64,000 bases of DNA from CAVWXT01 sp963759115 (GCA_963759115.1 CAVWXT010000005.1:1984001-2048000), one strand, 5' to 3'. Positions 17,676 to 28,802 are shown, counted from the first letter of the stretch. Notes: generated from the letters alone by a model not told the origin. Translations and numbers: made by a program.

Positions 17676-19227
17676 TCATTCCCACTCAATCGTCGCCGGC
17701 GGCTTGCTGCTGATGTCGTACACCACCCGGTTGACGCCCTTCACTTCGTTGATGATGCGGGTCGAGATGCGGGCCAACAACTCGTAGGGCAGGTGGCTCC
17801 AGTCGGCCGTCATGAAGTCCTCGGTGTCGATCGAGCGGACGGCCACCACGTCGGCGTAGGTCCGGGCGTCGCCCATCACGCCCACGCTCTGCACCGGCAA
17901 CAGCACGGCGAAGGCCTGGGCCGTCTGGCGATAGAGTCCGGCCTGCTTGATCTCGGCCACCACGATGGCGTCGGCCTCGCGGAGGATGTCGAGCCGCTTC
18001 TTGCTGACCTCGCCCACGCAGCGGACGGCCAGGCCCGGCCCCGGGAAGGGATGCCGCCACACGATGTCTTCCGGCACGCCGAGCTGCGAGCCCAGTTTGC
18101 GGAACCTCATCCTTGAACAGATCGCGCAACGGCTCGATCAGTTCGAAGGCCAGGTCCTCGGGTAATCCGCCCACGTTGTGGTGCAGCTTGATCGTGGCGG
18201 CCGGCCCGTCGCGGGCGCCGCCGCTTTCGATCACGTCGGGATAGAGCGTGCCCTGGGCGAGAAACCGGGCATCCTCGATCTTGGCCGCTTCGTCGGCAAA
18301 ACACTCGATGAAGGCATGGCCGATCCGCCGCCGCTTGTCTTGCGGATCAACCACGCCCGAGAGGGCCGCCAGGAACTTCTCCTCCGCCTTGACCACGTGC
18401 AGGTCGGTCTTGAAGTGGTCGCTGAACTCGCGAATGACCGATTCCTCTTCGTCCTTGCGCAAGAGCCCATTGTCGACGAGGATGCAAGAGAGTCGCGGGC
18501 CGATGGCCTGGGCCAATAGCGCCGCCACCACCGACGAATCGACGCCGCCCGACAGCCCGCAAATCACCCGCGCGTCGCCCACGCGGCGGCGAATCCCCTC
18601 GATCGTTTCGCGGGCGAAGTCGCCCAGCTTCCACGTGCCGGAGCAGTGGCACACGGAACGTGAGAAAGTTGCCGAGGATCTTGCGCCTTCAGGCGTGTGA
18701 GTCACTTCGGGATGGAATTGCAGACCGTAGATCGGCAACTGCCGGTGTTTGACTGCCGCCACCGGGCAGGTGTCGGTGGCGGCCAGGGGCAGGAAGTCGC
18801 CCGAAGCCTGCGACACTTGATCTCCGTGGCTCATCCAGACGTCGATCTCGTCGGGAATGCCCGCGAACAGTCCATCGCGCTGGGTGACCCGGCAGCGGGC
18901 GCGGCCGTATTCTCGGGTGGGCGTGCCTTGCACCTGGCCCCCCAGTGCCTGACAGGCCAGGTGCAGCCCGTAGCAGATGCCCAAGACCGGCAGCCCAAGG
19001 CGGAAAATTTCGGGGTCGCATTGGGGCGCGCCCGGCTCGTACACGCTGGCCGGGCCGCCCGAAAGGATAATCCCCCGCGGGGCCAGTTCGCGGATCCGCT
19101 GGGCCGTGATGTCGTGGCGGACGATCTCGCAATAGACCTGTTGTTGCCGCACCCGCCGGGCGATCAGTTGCGCATATTGCGAGCCAAAATCCAGGACCAG
19201 GACTTTTTCATCCGCCAGCCGTGTCAT
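17676..19227 (-). CDS. guaA: GMP synthase (glutamine-hydrolysing), frame-broken in this sequence
   Basis: GuaA aminates XMP to GMP. The N-terminal class I amidotransferase has LVLDFGSQYAQLIARRVR, GICYGLHL (Cys nucleophile) and YGLQFHPEVTHT. The ATP-pyrophosphatase has CGLSGGVDSSVVAALL, and the C-terminal dimerisation domain ends INEVKGVNRVVYDISSKPPA then TIEWE. One extra base near 18107 (GAGGTTCCGCAAACTGG where DEVRKLG is expected) splits the frame. A second disturbance near 18650-18690 replaces the expected KILGNF by RSSATFS and then recovers, a compensated pair of indels. All domains are otherwise present, so sequence error is likelier than gene death for this core gene. Confidence 0.88.
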
Positions 19228-19302
19228 TGTCTGCCTCTCAGGGAAAGCCGGTTATTATAGCCCCCGCGGGCAGGACCGAACAGGGTGTGCAGGCAATCGC
19301 AA

Positions 19303-20812
19303 TGTTGTCAACCAATAGAAATGTCCCCTGTTTTGCGCCAATAGAAATGTCCCGTTACTGTTATGGTTTTCGTCTACCCTAAAGTGGCGTGCTCCGCGAG
19401 GCGAGCGCAGCGAGCCGAAGCGGAGCACGCCACTTTTTCCGCCGGCGGCGGGAGGGGGGCGGAAGGCTCTGGTCGGGCCGCAGCCACTCGCCGGCCGCGC
19501 CAGGGATGGTTCGCGGCAGGCTTGTGCCCCTGACTCGAACCCGTCGGGCCGGTACGCTTGGCCGGCTTTGGCAGCGGTGGGGCCAAGATCGGCGACCAAC
19601 ACACTTCGCGCTGGCCAGCGAACACCCGCAGCACGCCGTCCAGCGGTTCGCAGACCGTCACGCGCTGACCGCTCCGAATGAACTCGGCCGTCTCACGCGG
19701 CAATTGCAAGATGCGATTCCGCCAACGCAATGTCCAGTCCTTGGCCACCACCCGCGATTCTTGAATCGACACGATGCGCGCCAGGTCCGTGCCGGCCGAT
19801 AGCGGGCGATGCCAGTCCTCCGCCGCCGCCGCCGCCACCGCGAAGCGCGCGTTGAATCCCACCAGAAACGTCTCCTCCAGGAATCGGTTCGCCGACTCCA
19901 AGTCGGAGATCTTCGCGCGCCGCAACGCCTTGACCAGCCGATCCTGAAGCGTTCCGTTCATACGCTCCACACGCCCCTTCGCTTGCGGACTCCGCGCCAG
20001 AATCAGCTCCACGTCCAGTTCGCGCATGGCTCGCCCAAACTGCGTTTCTGGCGGGCAATTGTCGAGCAATTCCGCATCCGTCGGCTCACCCTCCGGCCGA
20101 TAAATACTGTGCTGATCCACGTACAGACCGCGCGGCAAGCCGTGCCGCCGGGCGTAACGCTGAAACAAGTCCGACAACGATGCCCATGATTCTTTCTCGT
20201 AGAACCGCGCCGTCACCCTGCCTGTGGCATCGTCGATCATGACCATCAGCACCGCCCAGCCACGCCGCCCCTCGAACCAGTCGTGAAACGAACCGTCCAT
20301 CTGCACCAACTCGCCAAGGTGCTCGCGCCGCGTTCGACGACGACGATGCAGTCGCCGCTTGCGCCGGCGATCCAACAAGCCCGCCTGCAACAGCCACCGC
20401 CGCAGCGTGGTCACCGAGACCTTCACGCCGTCTTCCTTCTCCAGGCATTCCGCCGCCAACGTCGCCCCGTAATCGGCGTACCGCTCGCGATACAACGCCA
20501 GCGACCGCTGTTTGGTCTTCTCCGGCGAATGCCGATTGGGGGCTCGGCCACGCAGCCGATGTACCAGGCCGGCATCGCCTTCGCTCTGATACCGAGACCA
20601 CGCCCGCTTCGTTTGGCGATAACTCAGCCTCAGCAGTTCGCTCGCCTCGACCAGGGTCATCCCCCCCGTTTTCACCCGACTGAACGCCTCCAGCCGCTTT
20701 CGTTCTTTCCGACTCATCGAAATCGTCCCCATTCTCTCGTTTCCTTTCGGAAACGATCTTAGGGGACATTTCTATTGGTCGCTAATGGGGACAATTCTAA
20801 TGGCGCACGACA
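19303..20812 (-). mobile_element. IS1202-family (ISTde1-like) insertion sequence, copy 1
   Basis: The 1510-bp element has ends that both begin TGT and share spaced CCAATAGAAATGTCCC motifs. It is flanked by an 18-bp direct repeat GTGTGCAGGCAATCGCAA at 19285-19302 and 20813-20830. Target duplications of 15-18 bp are typical of the ISTde1 subgroup of the IS1202 family. It lies between guaA and an ABC permease, outside coding sequence. It is almost identical to copies 2 and 3. Confidence 0.88.
19374..20732 (-). CDS. IS1202-family DDE transposase (copy 1)
   Basis: A 452-residue transposase. An N-terminal helix-turn-helix (TLVEASELLRLSYRQTKRAW) at about 26-45 is followed by an integrase-type catalytic domain with Asp at 146 (VQMDGSFHDWF), Asp at 206 (YVDQHSIYR) and Glu at 256 (KGRVERMNG), the DDE triad. 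The last 20 or so residues (VACSASARCARLAEHATLG) are encoded by a 17-bp perfect hairpin. It differs from the other copies at ASLSDLF (ASSSDLF elsewhere). Confidence 0.9.
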   Translation of the reverse strand: MGTISMSRKERKRLEAFSRVKTGGMTLVEASELLRLSYRQTKRAWSRYQSEGDAGLVHRLRGRAPNRHSPEKTKQRSLALYRERYADYGATLAAECLEKEDGVKVSVTTLRRWLLQAGLLDRRRKRRLHRRRRTRREHLGELVQMDGSFHDWFEGRRGWAVLMVMIDDATGRVTARFYEKESWASLSDLFQRYARRHGLPRGLYVDQHSIYRPEGEPTDAELLDNCPPETQFGRAMRELDVELILARSPQAKGRVERMNGTLQDRLVKALRRAKISDLESANRFLEETFLVGFNARFAVAAAAAEDWHRPLSAGTDLARIVSIQESRVVAKDWTLRWRNRILQLPRETAEFIRSGQRVTVCEPLDGVLRVFAGQREVCWSPILAPPLPKPAKRTGPTGSSQGHKPAANHPWRGRRVAAARPEPSAPLPPPAEKVACSASARCARLAEHATLG

Positions 20813-20940
20813 GTGTGCAGGCAATCGCAACCCGCCGCCGAATTGCCGAATTCCGATCGAGCCGACAACCACAGGAGATAGCCGTCCGGAGACAACCATC
20901 CCGTGGTAGGGCTCGCTCTGCTTGGTCCGCCCTGCCGCTG

Positions 20941-22069
20941 CTACAACGTCTTGTGGAACCGCCGCACGGCCAGGAACAACAACGTCGCGCCGATCGCAAA
21001 CAGCGGCAGCATCTGCGGCCAGAGCACCTCGATCCCCACGCCCTTCAGGAAAATGCTCCGCACCAATCACCAGGAAATACCGCAGCGGATTCACCAGCGT
21101 CAGCCATTGCACCGCCTCGGGCATGTTGGCGATCGGGAACGCGAAGCCCGACAGCAGCATCGCCGGAAAGAACGCAAAGAACGTGGTCATCATCGCCTGC
21201 TGCTGCGTCTGGCTGACGGTCGAAATCAGCAAGCCGCCGCCGAGCGTGTTCATCAGAAACAGCGCCGTAGCCAGGAACAGCAGCAGCACGTCGCCGCGGA
21301 TCGGCACCTCGAACCAGAACACGCCGATCAGCGTCACCAACGTCACGTCGGCGAAACCGATCAGCGCGAACGGCACCGTCTTGCCCAGGATGAACTCGGC
21401 GGGCGTGATCGGCGTAACCATGATCTGCTCGATGGTGCCGATCTCCTTCTCGCGCACCACCGCCATGCTCGTCAGCAGCAGCGTGCCAGCGCGACCACGA
21501 TCACCAACACGCCGGGCACGAAGAAATTGCGGCTCTCCAGGTTCTCGTTGAACCACGCCCGGGTGCGCAACTCGGGGCGGCCGACGATGCCTGCCGGTCC
21601 CAGCGCCGCGCTCGACGCGCTCCGTGAGAATCTGTTCCGAATAGGCGGTGGCGATGCTCTGAGCGTAGCTGGCCGCGATGGCGGCCGTGTTCGAGTCGGT
21701 GCCGTCGACCAAAATCTGCAACTGGGCGGTGCGGCCGGCGTCGAGATCGTCGGCGAACCCGTGGTTGAACTGCAGCACGGCCGTGACGTCGTTGCGGTCG
21801 AGCACCGCGCCGGCGCCGGCCTCGTTTTCGAGTCGCGTGACCACGTCGAAATAGCCGGAACGAACGAACCGCGCCGTCAGGTCGCGGCTGGCCTGGCTGT
21901 TGTCGAGATCGTAAACGGCCGTCCGCACGTGCTTCACGTCGGTGGAGACGGCGTAGCCGATCACCAGCACCTGCACGCACGGAATCACGAAAATCACGAT
22001 CCTCATCCGCGGGTCGCGAAAGACCTGGATGAACTCCTTGATCAGCATGTGCTTGACGCGTTCGAACAT
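20941..22069 (-). CDS. ABC-2 type transporter permease, frame-broken
   Basis: A DrrB/YhhJ-like ABC-2 permease. The N-terminus MLIKEFIQVFRDPRMRIVIF is the family signature, followed by one membrane helix, a long extracytoplasmic domain (YDLDNSQASRDLTARFV) and five C-terminal helices (for example VVREKEIGTIEQIMVTPITP as the cytoplasmic loop). The frame leaves and returns between about 21490 and 21610, where GIVGRPELRTRAWFNENLES is readable in another frame. It shifts again near 21066, after which the expected FHKTL end lies at 20941. No ATPase gene is adjacent in the window; the next upstream gene is an orphan antitoxin 4-10 bases away. Confidence 0.8.
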
Positions 22070-22075
22070 CGGCAA

Positions 22076-22372
22076 TCATCGGTTGTGCGGGATGTTGTGC
22101 TTCTTGCGGAGTCTCTCGAACGCCTTTTCCGCCGGAATTCCTTCCCCTCGCCCCATCGACGCAAGTCCCTTGCGGATTCCCACTACCGCCTCCGCCCGAT
22201 CGACCAACTCAAGCAACCGTTGATACGACTTGGCGTCTTGAATCACGACCTCGGCCTTGCCATTAATGGTCAGCACGACCGGTCTGCCCGTGTGCTTCAA
22301 CTGGCCAATCAACGTCACCGAATCCCGCTTGAAACTCGACAACGGCTTGATGTCGCTGCTAATGTCCAACAT
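22076..22372 (-). CDS. Phd/YefM-type antitoxin without a toxin partner
   Basis: A 98-residue protein starting at the ATG at 22372 after an AGGAGG site. The sequence LSSFKRDSVTLIGQLKHTGR and PVVLTINGKAEVVIQDAKSY is the DNA-binding and dimerisation core of Phd/YefM antitoxins, which autoregulate and neutralise RelE/Doc toxins through a flexible C-terminus. A RelE/ParE toxin would normally follow, but the next gene, a few bases downstream, is an ABC permease. Either the toxin was lost or the protein acts only as a repressor of the permease. Confidence 0.75.
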   Translation of the reverse strand: MLDISSDIKPLSSFKRDSVTLIGQLKHTGRPVVLTINGKAEVVIQDAKSYQRLLELVDRAEAVVGIRKGLASMGRGEGIPAEKAFERLRKKHNIPHNR

Positions 22373-22466
22373 GGGAATATCCTCCTGCTTGTCTTGCACT
22401 ATATTTGCATCTTATCGAATGCTCATGCGAGTGTCAAATGGGAGGATGGCGGGCATTGACGGACAG

Positions 22467-23306
22467 TCATTTCTTAACGGTGGACGACATTTTCCCATCA
22501 TCCAGGAACGCCAGGCCGTCGCCCAGCGGCTTCGCCGCGCATATTGTATGTTCCATGCCGGGCACGTCCAGCAGTCGCGCCTCGTAGCCGTCCTTGCGGA
22601 AGCCGCCCTTGTAGAGGTCGAGGATGTTTCCGTAACGGAAGTCCTTCGCGCCGGTCACCAGCACGAACCGCACCTTCTGCTTGGCTTCGTCGGCCCGCCG
22701 CTGCTCCAGAGGGAAGTAGCCGTATGGATCGTTTCGCGTGGCTTCGACGCGGGGAACCTGGCGGCAATACTCGGCGCCGCAGATGGCCAACACGCCGGAG
22801 AACATGGAGGGCCGCAGAAACGCGACGTAGCAGGCCACGCGGGCGCCGCCGGAGAAGCCGACCGCGTAGATGCGGCGGGGATCGATCTTGGCGAGCTCCG
22901 TCAGTTTGGCGGCGGCCAACACGGCCATGCCGGCCCTGCGGGCGATGGGCTGGTTGTTGCCGATGTTCTGCGGGGCGACGAAGATCAGCTTTCGCTGTTC
23001 GAGGACGCCGGCCCAGTCCGGCGGCAGAGCGGCAATCTGGTCGATCGGATGGAGGAAGACCAGCAGGCCGAACGGCTGGCTGCCCGTGTAGTTCTTCGGC
23101 ACGGCAATGAAGAACTTTTCGCGGGCGAGGTCGAAGTCCCGTGCGAGCGCCGGGTCCTGCGGGCCGAGGTTGGGCAGCGGTCCGGGAAGGGATTGCAGCC
23201 CGGTCTTCAACAGGTCGTCGGCAAACGCGGGGGTTTGCAGGGCCAGGGCGAGCGATAACAGGGCGGCGAGTCGCATCGGCTTCGTGAAATGGTTGGCGTC
23301 CCGCAT
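22467..23306 (-). CDS. Exported alpha/beta-hydrolase (esterase)
   Basis: A 279-residue protein with a signal peptide (MRLAALLSLALALQTPAFAD after a short basic lead). GFSGGARVACYVAFL holds the nucleophile Ser in the GxSxG elbow, and PGMEHTICAA the catalytic His; the acid is probably Asp in TGAKDFRYG. The fold matches dienelactone-hydrolase/PHB-depolymerase-like esterases. A GGGGAG site precedes the start. The substrate is unknown and there is no obvious operon partner. Confidence 0.75.
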   Translation of the reverse strand: MRDANHFTKPMRLAALLSLALALQTPAFADDLLKTGLQSLPGPLPNLGPQDPALARDFDLAREKFFIAVPKNYTGSQPFGLLVFLHPIDQIAALPPDWAGVLEQRKLIFVAPQNIGNNQPIARRAGMAVLAAAKLTELAKIDPRRIYAVGFSGGARVACYVAFLRPSMFSGVLAICGAEYCRQVPRVEATRNDPYGYFPLEQRRADEAKQKVRFVLVTGAKDFRYGNILDLYKGGFRKDGYEARLLDVPGMEHTICAAKPLGDGLAFLDDGKMSSTVKK

Positions 23307-24038
23307 GGCAGTACTCCCCGGTAGCTCCTATCGCACAATTCGTTGGCGTTGTTGGTCAACGGGATCGCGATTTTCCAATTCTACCTTGCGTGGTTCGTCC
23401 GGCCTGATGCAGGGCCGCCGAGGTGCTTTGTCGCGTTGCGTGTACGCGGTCTGTTGCGGTGGCCGGCCTTGGGTTTTGCGCCGCACCTCTCATCCGTCGC
23501 GAGGGTCAGGGTCGGCGACCAGGACGGAACCCGTTGTGCGACATCGGTTTGCGGCGACGGTTTGGGCGCCGCGTCTAATACCTCCCAAGACTTGATTGGT
23601 GCAAAACCCCTCCCTGACGAGGGAACTCGCCGGGTGCGGCTGTAGAAGCGGCATCCTGCCGTCGCATGCCCAAAGCAGAGCAACCGCTCTTTGCCGAGAG
23701 GACGCGGCAAGATGCCGCGTCTACTTCGGCCGTAAACGGCTACCTCGGCAGCGCGCGAGATGATCGACTTTCCAAGGAACAGCCGCCGCGTGGCTCGACG
23801 CGGCGAGAGAGCGTCACGTTGGGATAGTGTACATACATTCGTGTATAGCGTCAACGAGAAAATTGTGCCGGCGTGGCTGGGTGGCTGGGCACCAGCACGC
23901 GGAAGACACGAACCTTGCTTGGCGGCGCGATCCGTCAACGAGTTGCCTACGTTCTCAATGTCGAATCTGCTCCGGCCCTTCCCAAACGAAGACGAGAGTA
24001 GGTCTGAGCCCTTTTCCGCTCGGTCCCCGCGACTCTTT
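23307..24038. other. Intergenic stretch with a GTAGAAGCGGCATC-type repeat
   Basis: I see no supportable gene. At 23642-23735 two inverted arms (TAGAAGCGGCATCCTGCCG and CGGCAAGATGCCGCGTCTAC) form another member of the dispersed palindromic repeats. The open frames crossing this stretch have no coding character. Confidence 0.5.
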
Positions 24039-24425
24039 TCACCAGGTAGTAACATTTCCCTTTCCTTGGGCGACGATATTGACCGCCTTCTGGCCCTTGC
24101 TTCCGTTCATGAAAATCTGCGCACCACCACCGTGCGTTTCCGCGATGCAGCCGATTGAGATCTGTGGGGTCGTTCTGTCGGAGTGCGTATCCCAGAGGTC
24201 TATCTGTGCACAGCCATTCGGCGCGTGAACCTTAATAGCGGACTTTCCGTCAGCGGTCACAATTTCCAGGGAGTTGGCCTTAACTTCGTTCGGTTGCTTT
24301 TCGGCCGCGGCCACAAAGAAGACTACGGCAATTACAGTAGCGGCAACAATGCCAACACGTTTCAACCAGCGGTTCTGTCGCTCTAGCCGATCAATTTGCC
24401 TCTCCAACAATTCGAACTCGCTCAT
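24039..24425 (-). CDS. Membrane-anchored protein with coiled coil and exported beta domain
   Basis: A 128-residue protein starting at 24425 (AAAGGGG site upstream). Residues 1-24 (SEFELLERQIDRLERQNRWL) form a short amphipathic helix or coiled coil, followed by one transmembrane helix (VGIVAATVIAVVFFVAAA). The outside part (SLEIVTADGKSAIKVHAPNG and QISIGCIAETHGGGAQIFMN) is a repetitive beta structure seen in many bacterial surface proteins whose repeats begin with VTADG. Function unknown. Confidence 0.6.
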   Translation of the reverse strand: MSEFELLERQIDRLERQNRWLKRVGIVAATVIAVVFFVAAAEKQPNEVKANSLEIVTADGKSAIKVHAPNGCAQIDLWDTHSDRTTPQISIGCIAETHGGGAQIFMNGSKGQKAVNIVAQGKGNVTTW

Positions 24426-24461
24426 AACGATCCCCTTTCCAAGAGAGATTGTGGCAGTCAA

Positions 24462-24814
24462 CCGTCCGACATTTTACAACTCGTGATTGCAGGTCGATGC
24501 GCCCATGCCTCGTTAACAGGCCGGGCAACGACCATGAGGATTAGAGCGGACAGACGCATATATTGGGATATCTGCGTTACACAACACTACGAGCAGCACC
24601 CAAACACCCCAGACTATGCGCCTGTCCCCTTTTTCTACCTATGGGCAGTCTGCCGTTGAGTTGCAGAACCGTAAACGCGTCCGCGCGTGCAGCGATTCTG
24701 CGAGGAAACGCCGCGCGTACCGGCATGATGGGATGACGTTTTGTCCTATGCCTTGTCTGCCAAGCGTTCTCCCGAGCGTCATGCCAAGCCCCCCCATTGG
24801 CCTATTCCCGTCGG
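24462..24814. other. Intergenic stretch, no gene seen
   Basis: Between the membrane-anchored gene and the second IS1202-family copy I find no conserved reading frame, RNA or clear repeat. Confidence 0.5.
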
Positions 24815-24831
24815 CGCACGGTGAAAACGGC

Positions 24832-26341
24832 TGTCGTGCGCCATTAGAATTGTCCCCATTAGCGACCAATAGAAATGTCCCCTAAGATCGTTTCCGAAAG
24901 GAAACGAGAGAATGGGGACGATTTCGATGAGTCGGAAAGAACGAAAGCGGCTGGAGGCGTTCAGTCGGGTGAAAACGGGGGGGATGACCCTGGTCGAGGC
25001 GAGCGAACTGCTGAGGCTGAGTTATCGCCAAACGAAGCGGGCGTGGTCTCGGTATCAGAGCGAAGGCGATGCCGGCCTGGTACATCGGCTGCGTGGCCGA
25101 GCCCCCAATCGGCATTCGCCGGAGAAGACCAAACAGCGGTCGCTGGCGTTGTATCGCGAGCGGTACGCCGATTACGGGGCGACGTTGGCGGCGGAATGCC
25201 TGGAGAAGGAAGACGGCGTGAAGGTCTCGGTGACCACGCTGCGGCGGTGGCTGTTGCAGGCGGGCTTGTTGGATCGCCGGCGCAAGCGGCGACTGCATCG
25301 TCGTCGTCGAACGCGGCGCGAGCACCTTGGCGAGTTGGTGCAGATGGACGGTTCGTTTCACGACTGGTTCGAGGGGCGGCGTGGCTGGGCGGTGCTGATG
25401 GTCATGATCGACGATGCCACAGGCAGGGTGACGGCGCGGTTCTACGAGAAAGAATCATGGGCATCGTCGTCGGACTTGTTTCAGCGTTACGCCCGGCGGC
25501 ACGGCTTGCCGCGCGGTCTGTACGTGGATCAGCACAGTATTTATCGGCCGGAGGGTGAGCCGACGGATGCGGAATTGCTCGACAATTGCCCGCCAGAAAC
25601 GCAGTTTGGGCGAGCCATGCGCGAACTGGACGTGGAGTCGATTCTGGCGCGGAGTCCGCAAGCGAAGGGGCGTGTGGAGCGTATGAACGGAACGCTTCAG
25701 GATCGGCTGGTCAAGGCGTTGCGGCGCGCGAAGATCTCCGACTTGGAGTCGGCGAACCGATTCCTGGAGGAGACGTTTCTGGTGGGATTCAACGCGCGCT
25801 TCGCGGTGGCGGCGGCGGCGGCGGAGGACTGGCATCGCCCGCTATCGGCCGGCACGGACCTGGCGCGCATCGTGTCGATTCAAGAATCGCGGGTGGTGGC
25901 CAAGGACTGGACATTGCGTTGGCGGAATCGCATCTTGCAATTGCCGCGTGAGACGGCCGAGTTCATTCGGAGCGGTCAGCGCGTGACGGTCTGCGAACCG
26001 CTGGACGGCGTGCTGCGGGTGTTCGCTGGCCAGCGCGAAGTGTGTTGGTCGCCGATCTTGGCCCCACCGCTGCCAAAGCCGGCCAAGCGTACCGGCCCGA
26101 CGGGTTCGAGTCAGGGGCACAAGCCTGCCGCGAACCATCCCTGGCGCGGCCGGCGAGTGGCTGCGGCCCGACCAGAGCCTTCCGCCCCCCTCCCGCCGCC
26201 GGCGGAAAAAGTGGCGTGCTCCGCTTCGGCTCGCTGCGCTCGCCTCGCGGAGCACGCCACTTTAGGGTAGACGAAAACCATAACAGTAACGGGACATTTC
26301 TATTGGCGCAAAACAGGGGACATTTCTATTGGTTGACAACA
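24832..26341 (+). mobile_element. IS1202-family insertion sequence, copy 2
   Basis: The same 1510-bp element as at 19303 and 40742 but in the opposite orientation, flanked by a 17-bp direct repeat CGCACGGTGAAAACGGC at 24815-24831 and 26342-26358. It inserted 120 bases upstream of argB, so its downstream end may affect transcription of the arginine genes. Confidence 0.88.
24912..26270 (+). CDS. IS1202-family DDE transposase (copy 2)
   Basis: 452 residues, identical to copy 1 except ASSSDLF for ASLSDLF and DVESILARS for DVELILARS. The second change (CT to TC in the codon, giving Ser for Leu) is unique to this copy. The DDE residues are intact. Start ATG at 24912 with a GAAACGAGAGA lead; the same hairpin encodes the C-terminus. 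Confidence 0.9.
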   Translation: MGTISMSRKERKRLEAFSRVKTGGMTLVEASELLRLSYRQTKRAWSRYQSEGDAGLVHRLRGRAPNRHSPEKTKQRSLALYRERYADYGATLAAECLEKEDGVKVSVTTLRRWLLQAGLLDRRRKRRLHRRRRTRREHLGELVQMDGSFHDWFEGRRGWAVLMVMIDDATGRVTARFYEKESWASSSDLFQRYARRHGLPRGLYVDQHSIYRPEGEPTDAELLDNCPPETQFGRAMRELDVESILARSPQAKGRVERMNGTLQDRLVKALRRAKISDLESANRFLEETFLVGFNARFAVAAAAAEDWHRPLSAGTDLARIVSIQESRVVAKDWTLRWRNRILQLPRETAEFIRSGQRVTVCEPLDGVLRVFAGQREVCWSPILAPPLPKPAKRTGPTGSSQGHKPAANHPWRGRRVAAARPEPSAPLPPPAEKVACSASARCARLAEHATLG

Positions 26342-26460
26342 CGCACGGTGAAAACGGCGGTTGACATCCACCAGAGTTGGGCTAAAATGGGGGGTTTTCC
26401 TGGTGTGGACACTTCCCCCGGAAACCATCGCTTGCCCGCGATGCCGCCCTGCTCGGGAGT

Positions 26461-27395
<935 letters not shown>

Positions 27396-27462
27396 AGCCG
27401 CCGGCGGGAGCCGGCGGTTCGAAGTGTCGCGTGTTGTCTGCGATCGCCAGGAGACAGATCAA

Positions 27463-28680
27463 GTGCCCGCTAGTCACATGAGTTCTGAAGAAACGCTGAA
27501 ACTTTTCGAGCGCTACGTGATTCCCAATTACGGCCGCTTTCCGGTCACACTGACACGGGGCGAAGGATCGTACGTCTGGGACGCCGAGGGAAACCGCTAT
27601 CTCGATCTGTTCTGCGGTTGGGGCTGCAATCTGCTGGGCCATTGCCCTCCCGCTCTGGTCGAGGCCGTCCGCGAGCAACTGGGCCAACTGATCCACGTGC
27701 CCAACACGTGGCACACCGAGCTTCAGGGCCAGTGGGCGAAGGCGCTCTCGGAACGCAGCTTCGGCGGCCAGGCCTTCTTCTGCAACTCGGGCACGGAGGC
27801 CAACGAGGCCGCGATCAAGCTCGCCCGGCTCCACGCCACGAAGCCCCGCTACAAGATCATCACGTTCGAAGGCGGTTTCCACGGCCGCACGCTGGGCTCG
27901 ACCTCGGCCACCGCTCAGCCCAAGTATCACGCGGGGCTCGGGCCGCTGATGGCCGGCTTCGTCTACGCCCCCTTCGGCGACCTGGACGCGGTGGCCCGGC
28001 TAATCGACAACGAAACGGCGGCGATCATGATCGAGCCCATCCAGGGCGAGGGCGGCGTCCGCATTCCGCCAGATGGTTTTCTCGCCGGGCTCCGCGCCCT
28101 GGCCGACCGGCACAAGCTGCTGCTGATGTTCGACGAAGTGCAGAGCGGCTGCGGACGCACCGGCGATTGGTTTGCCTATCAGGGGTTCGGCGTGACGCCC
28201 GACGTGATGACGCTCTCGAAGGCCCTCTGCGGCGGGCTGGCCGGCGGCGCCCTGTTGACCACGGCCGAGATCGCCCCCAGCCTGCGTCCGGGCATGCATG
28301 CCTGCACCTTCGGCGGGAACCCGATCGCCGCCCGCGCGGGCCTGGCCTTTATCGAGACGGTCGATCGCGAGCAATTGCTGCCGCACGTGAAGCGACTGGG
28401 CGAGTTGTTCCAGCAGCGTTTGCAGCAGTTGCAGCAGGAGTGCAGTCTGGTGCGCGAGGTCCGCGTCCGCGGCGTGATGGTCGGCATCGAACTATCCATC
28501 GAGGGCGCCGCCACCGTCAAGGCGTGCTTGGAGCGGCGGCTGCTGGTCAACTGCACGCACGGGACGGTGATCCGGCTGTTGCCCGCCATGAATCTTTCCG
28601 AGGAGCAGGCTCACGAAGGCTGCGACGTCCTCGCCGAGGTGTTGAAGAAGCAAGCCGGCAACCACTTGCCGGTGCAGTAA
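27463..28680 (+). CDS. argD: Acetylornithine aminotransferase
   Basis: A 405-residue class III PLP aminotransferase that forms N-acetylornithine. FFCNSGTEANEAAIKLAR is the cofactor-phosphate motif, LLMFDEVQSGCGRTGDWFAY the Asp motif binding the pyridine nitrogen, and VMTLSKALCGGLAGGALLTT holds the Schiff-base Lys. I prefer the GTG at 27463, nine bases after AGGAG; the ATG at 27478 is an alternative. It sits between argB and argF, a classic arginine cluster. Confidence 0.93.
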   Translation: MPASHMSSEETLKLFERYVIPNYGRFPVTLTRGEGSYVWDAEGNRYLDLFCGWGCNLLGHCPPALVEAVREQLGQLIHVPNTWHTELQGQWAKALSERSFGGQAFFCNSGTEANEAAIKLARLHATKPRYKIITFEGGFHGRTLGSTSATAQPKYHAGLGPLMAGFVYAPFGDLDAVARLIDNETAAIMIEPIQGEGGVRIPPDGFLAGLRALADRHKLLLMFDEVQSGCGRTGDWFAYQGFGVTPDVMTLSKALCGGLAGGALLTTAEIAPSLRPGMHACTFGGNPIAARAGLAFIETVDREQLLPHVKRLGELFQQRLQQLQQECSLVREVRVRGVMVGIELSIEGAATVKACLERRLLVNCTHGTVIRLLPAMNLSEEQAHEGCDVLAEVLKKQAGNHLPVQ

Positions 28681-28707
28681 GAAGGGATTGGGGACTGCGA
28701 ATCGACC

Positions 28708-28770
28708 TGTAGGGTGGGCATTGCCCACCGAAGCATAGCGCATTGTGGCGGGCCGTGCCCGCCCTACGAC
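28708..28770. repeat. GTAGGGTGGGC-type palindromic repeat
   Basis: GTAGGGTGGGCATTGCCCACC, then GTGGCGGGCCGTGCCCGCCC ending in CTAC: two nested inverted units in the argD-argF gap. The family is common between planctomycete genes. Confidence 0.6.
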
Positions 28771-28802
28771 GGCTGATCGCTGCCCCGGCCAGGAGCCACA
28801 TG

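Noticed and set aside
23381..24055. A 224-residue minus-strand frame
   Set aside because: It crosses an interspersed repeat and has no sensible amino-acid pattern or start context.
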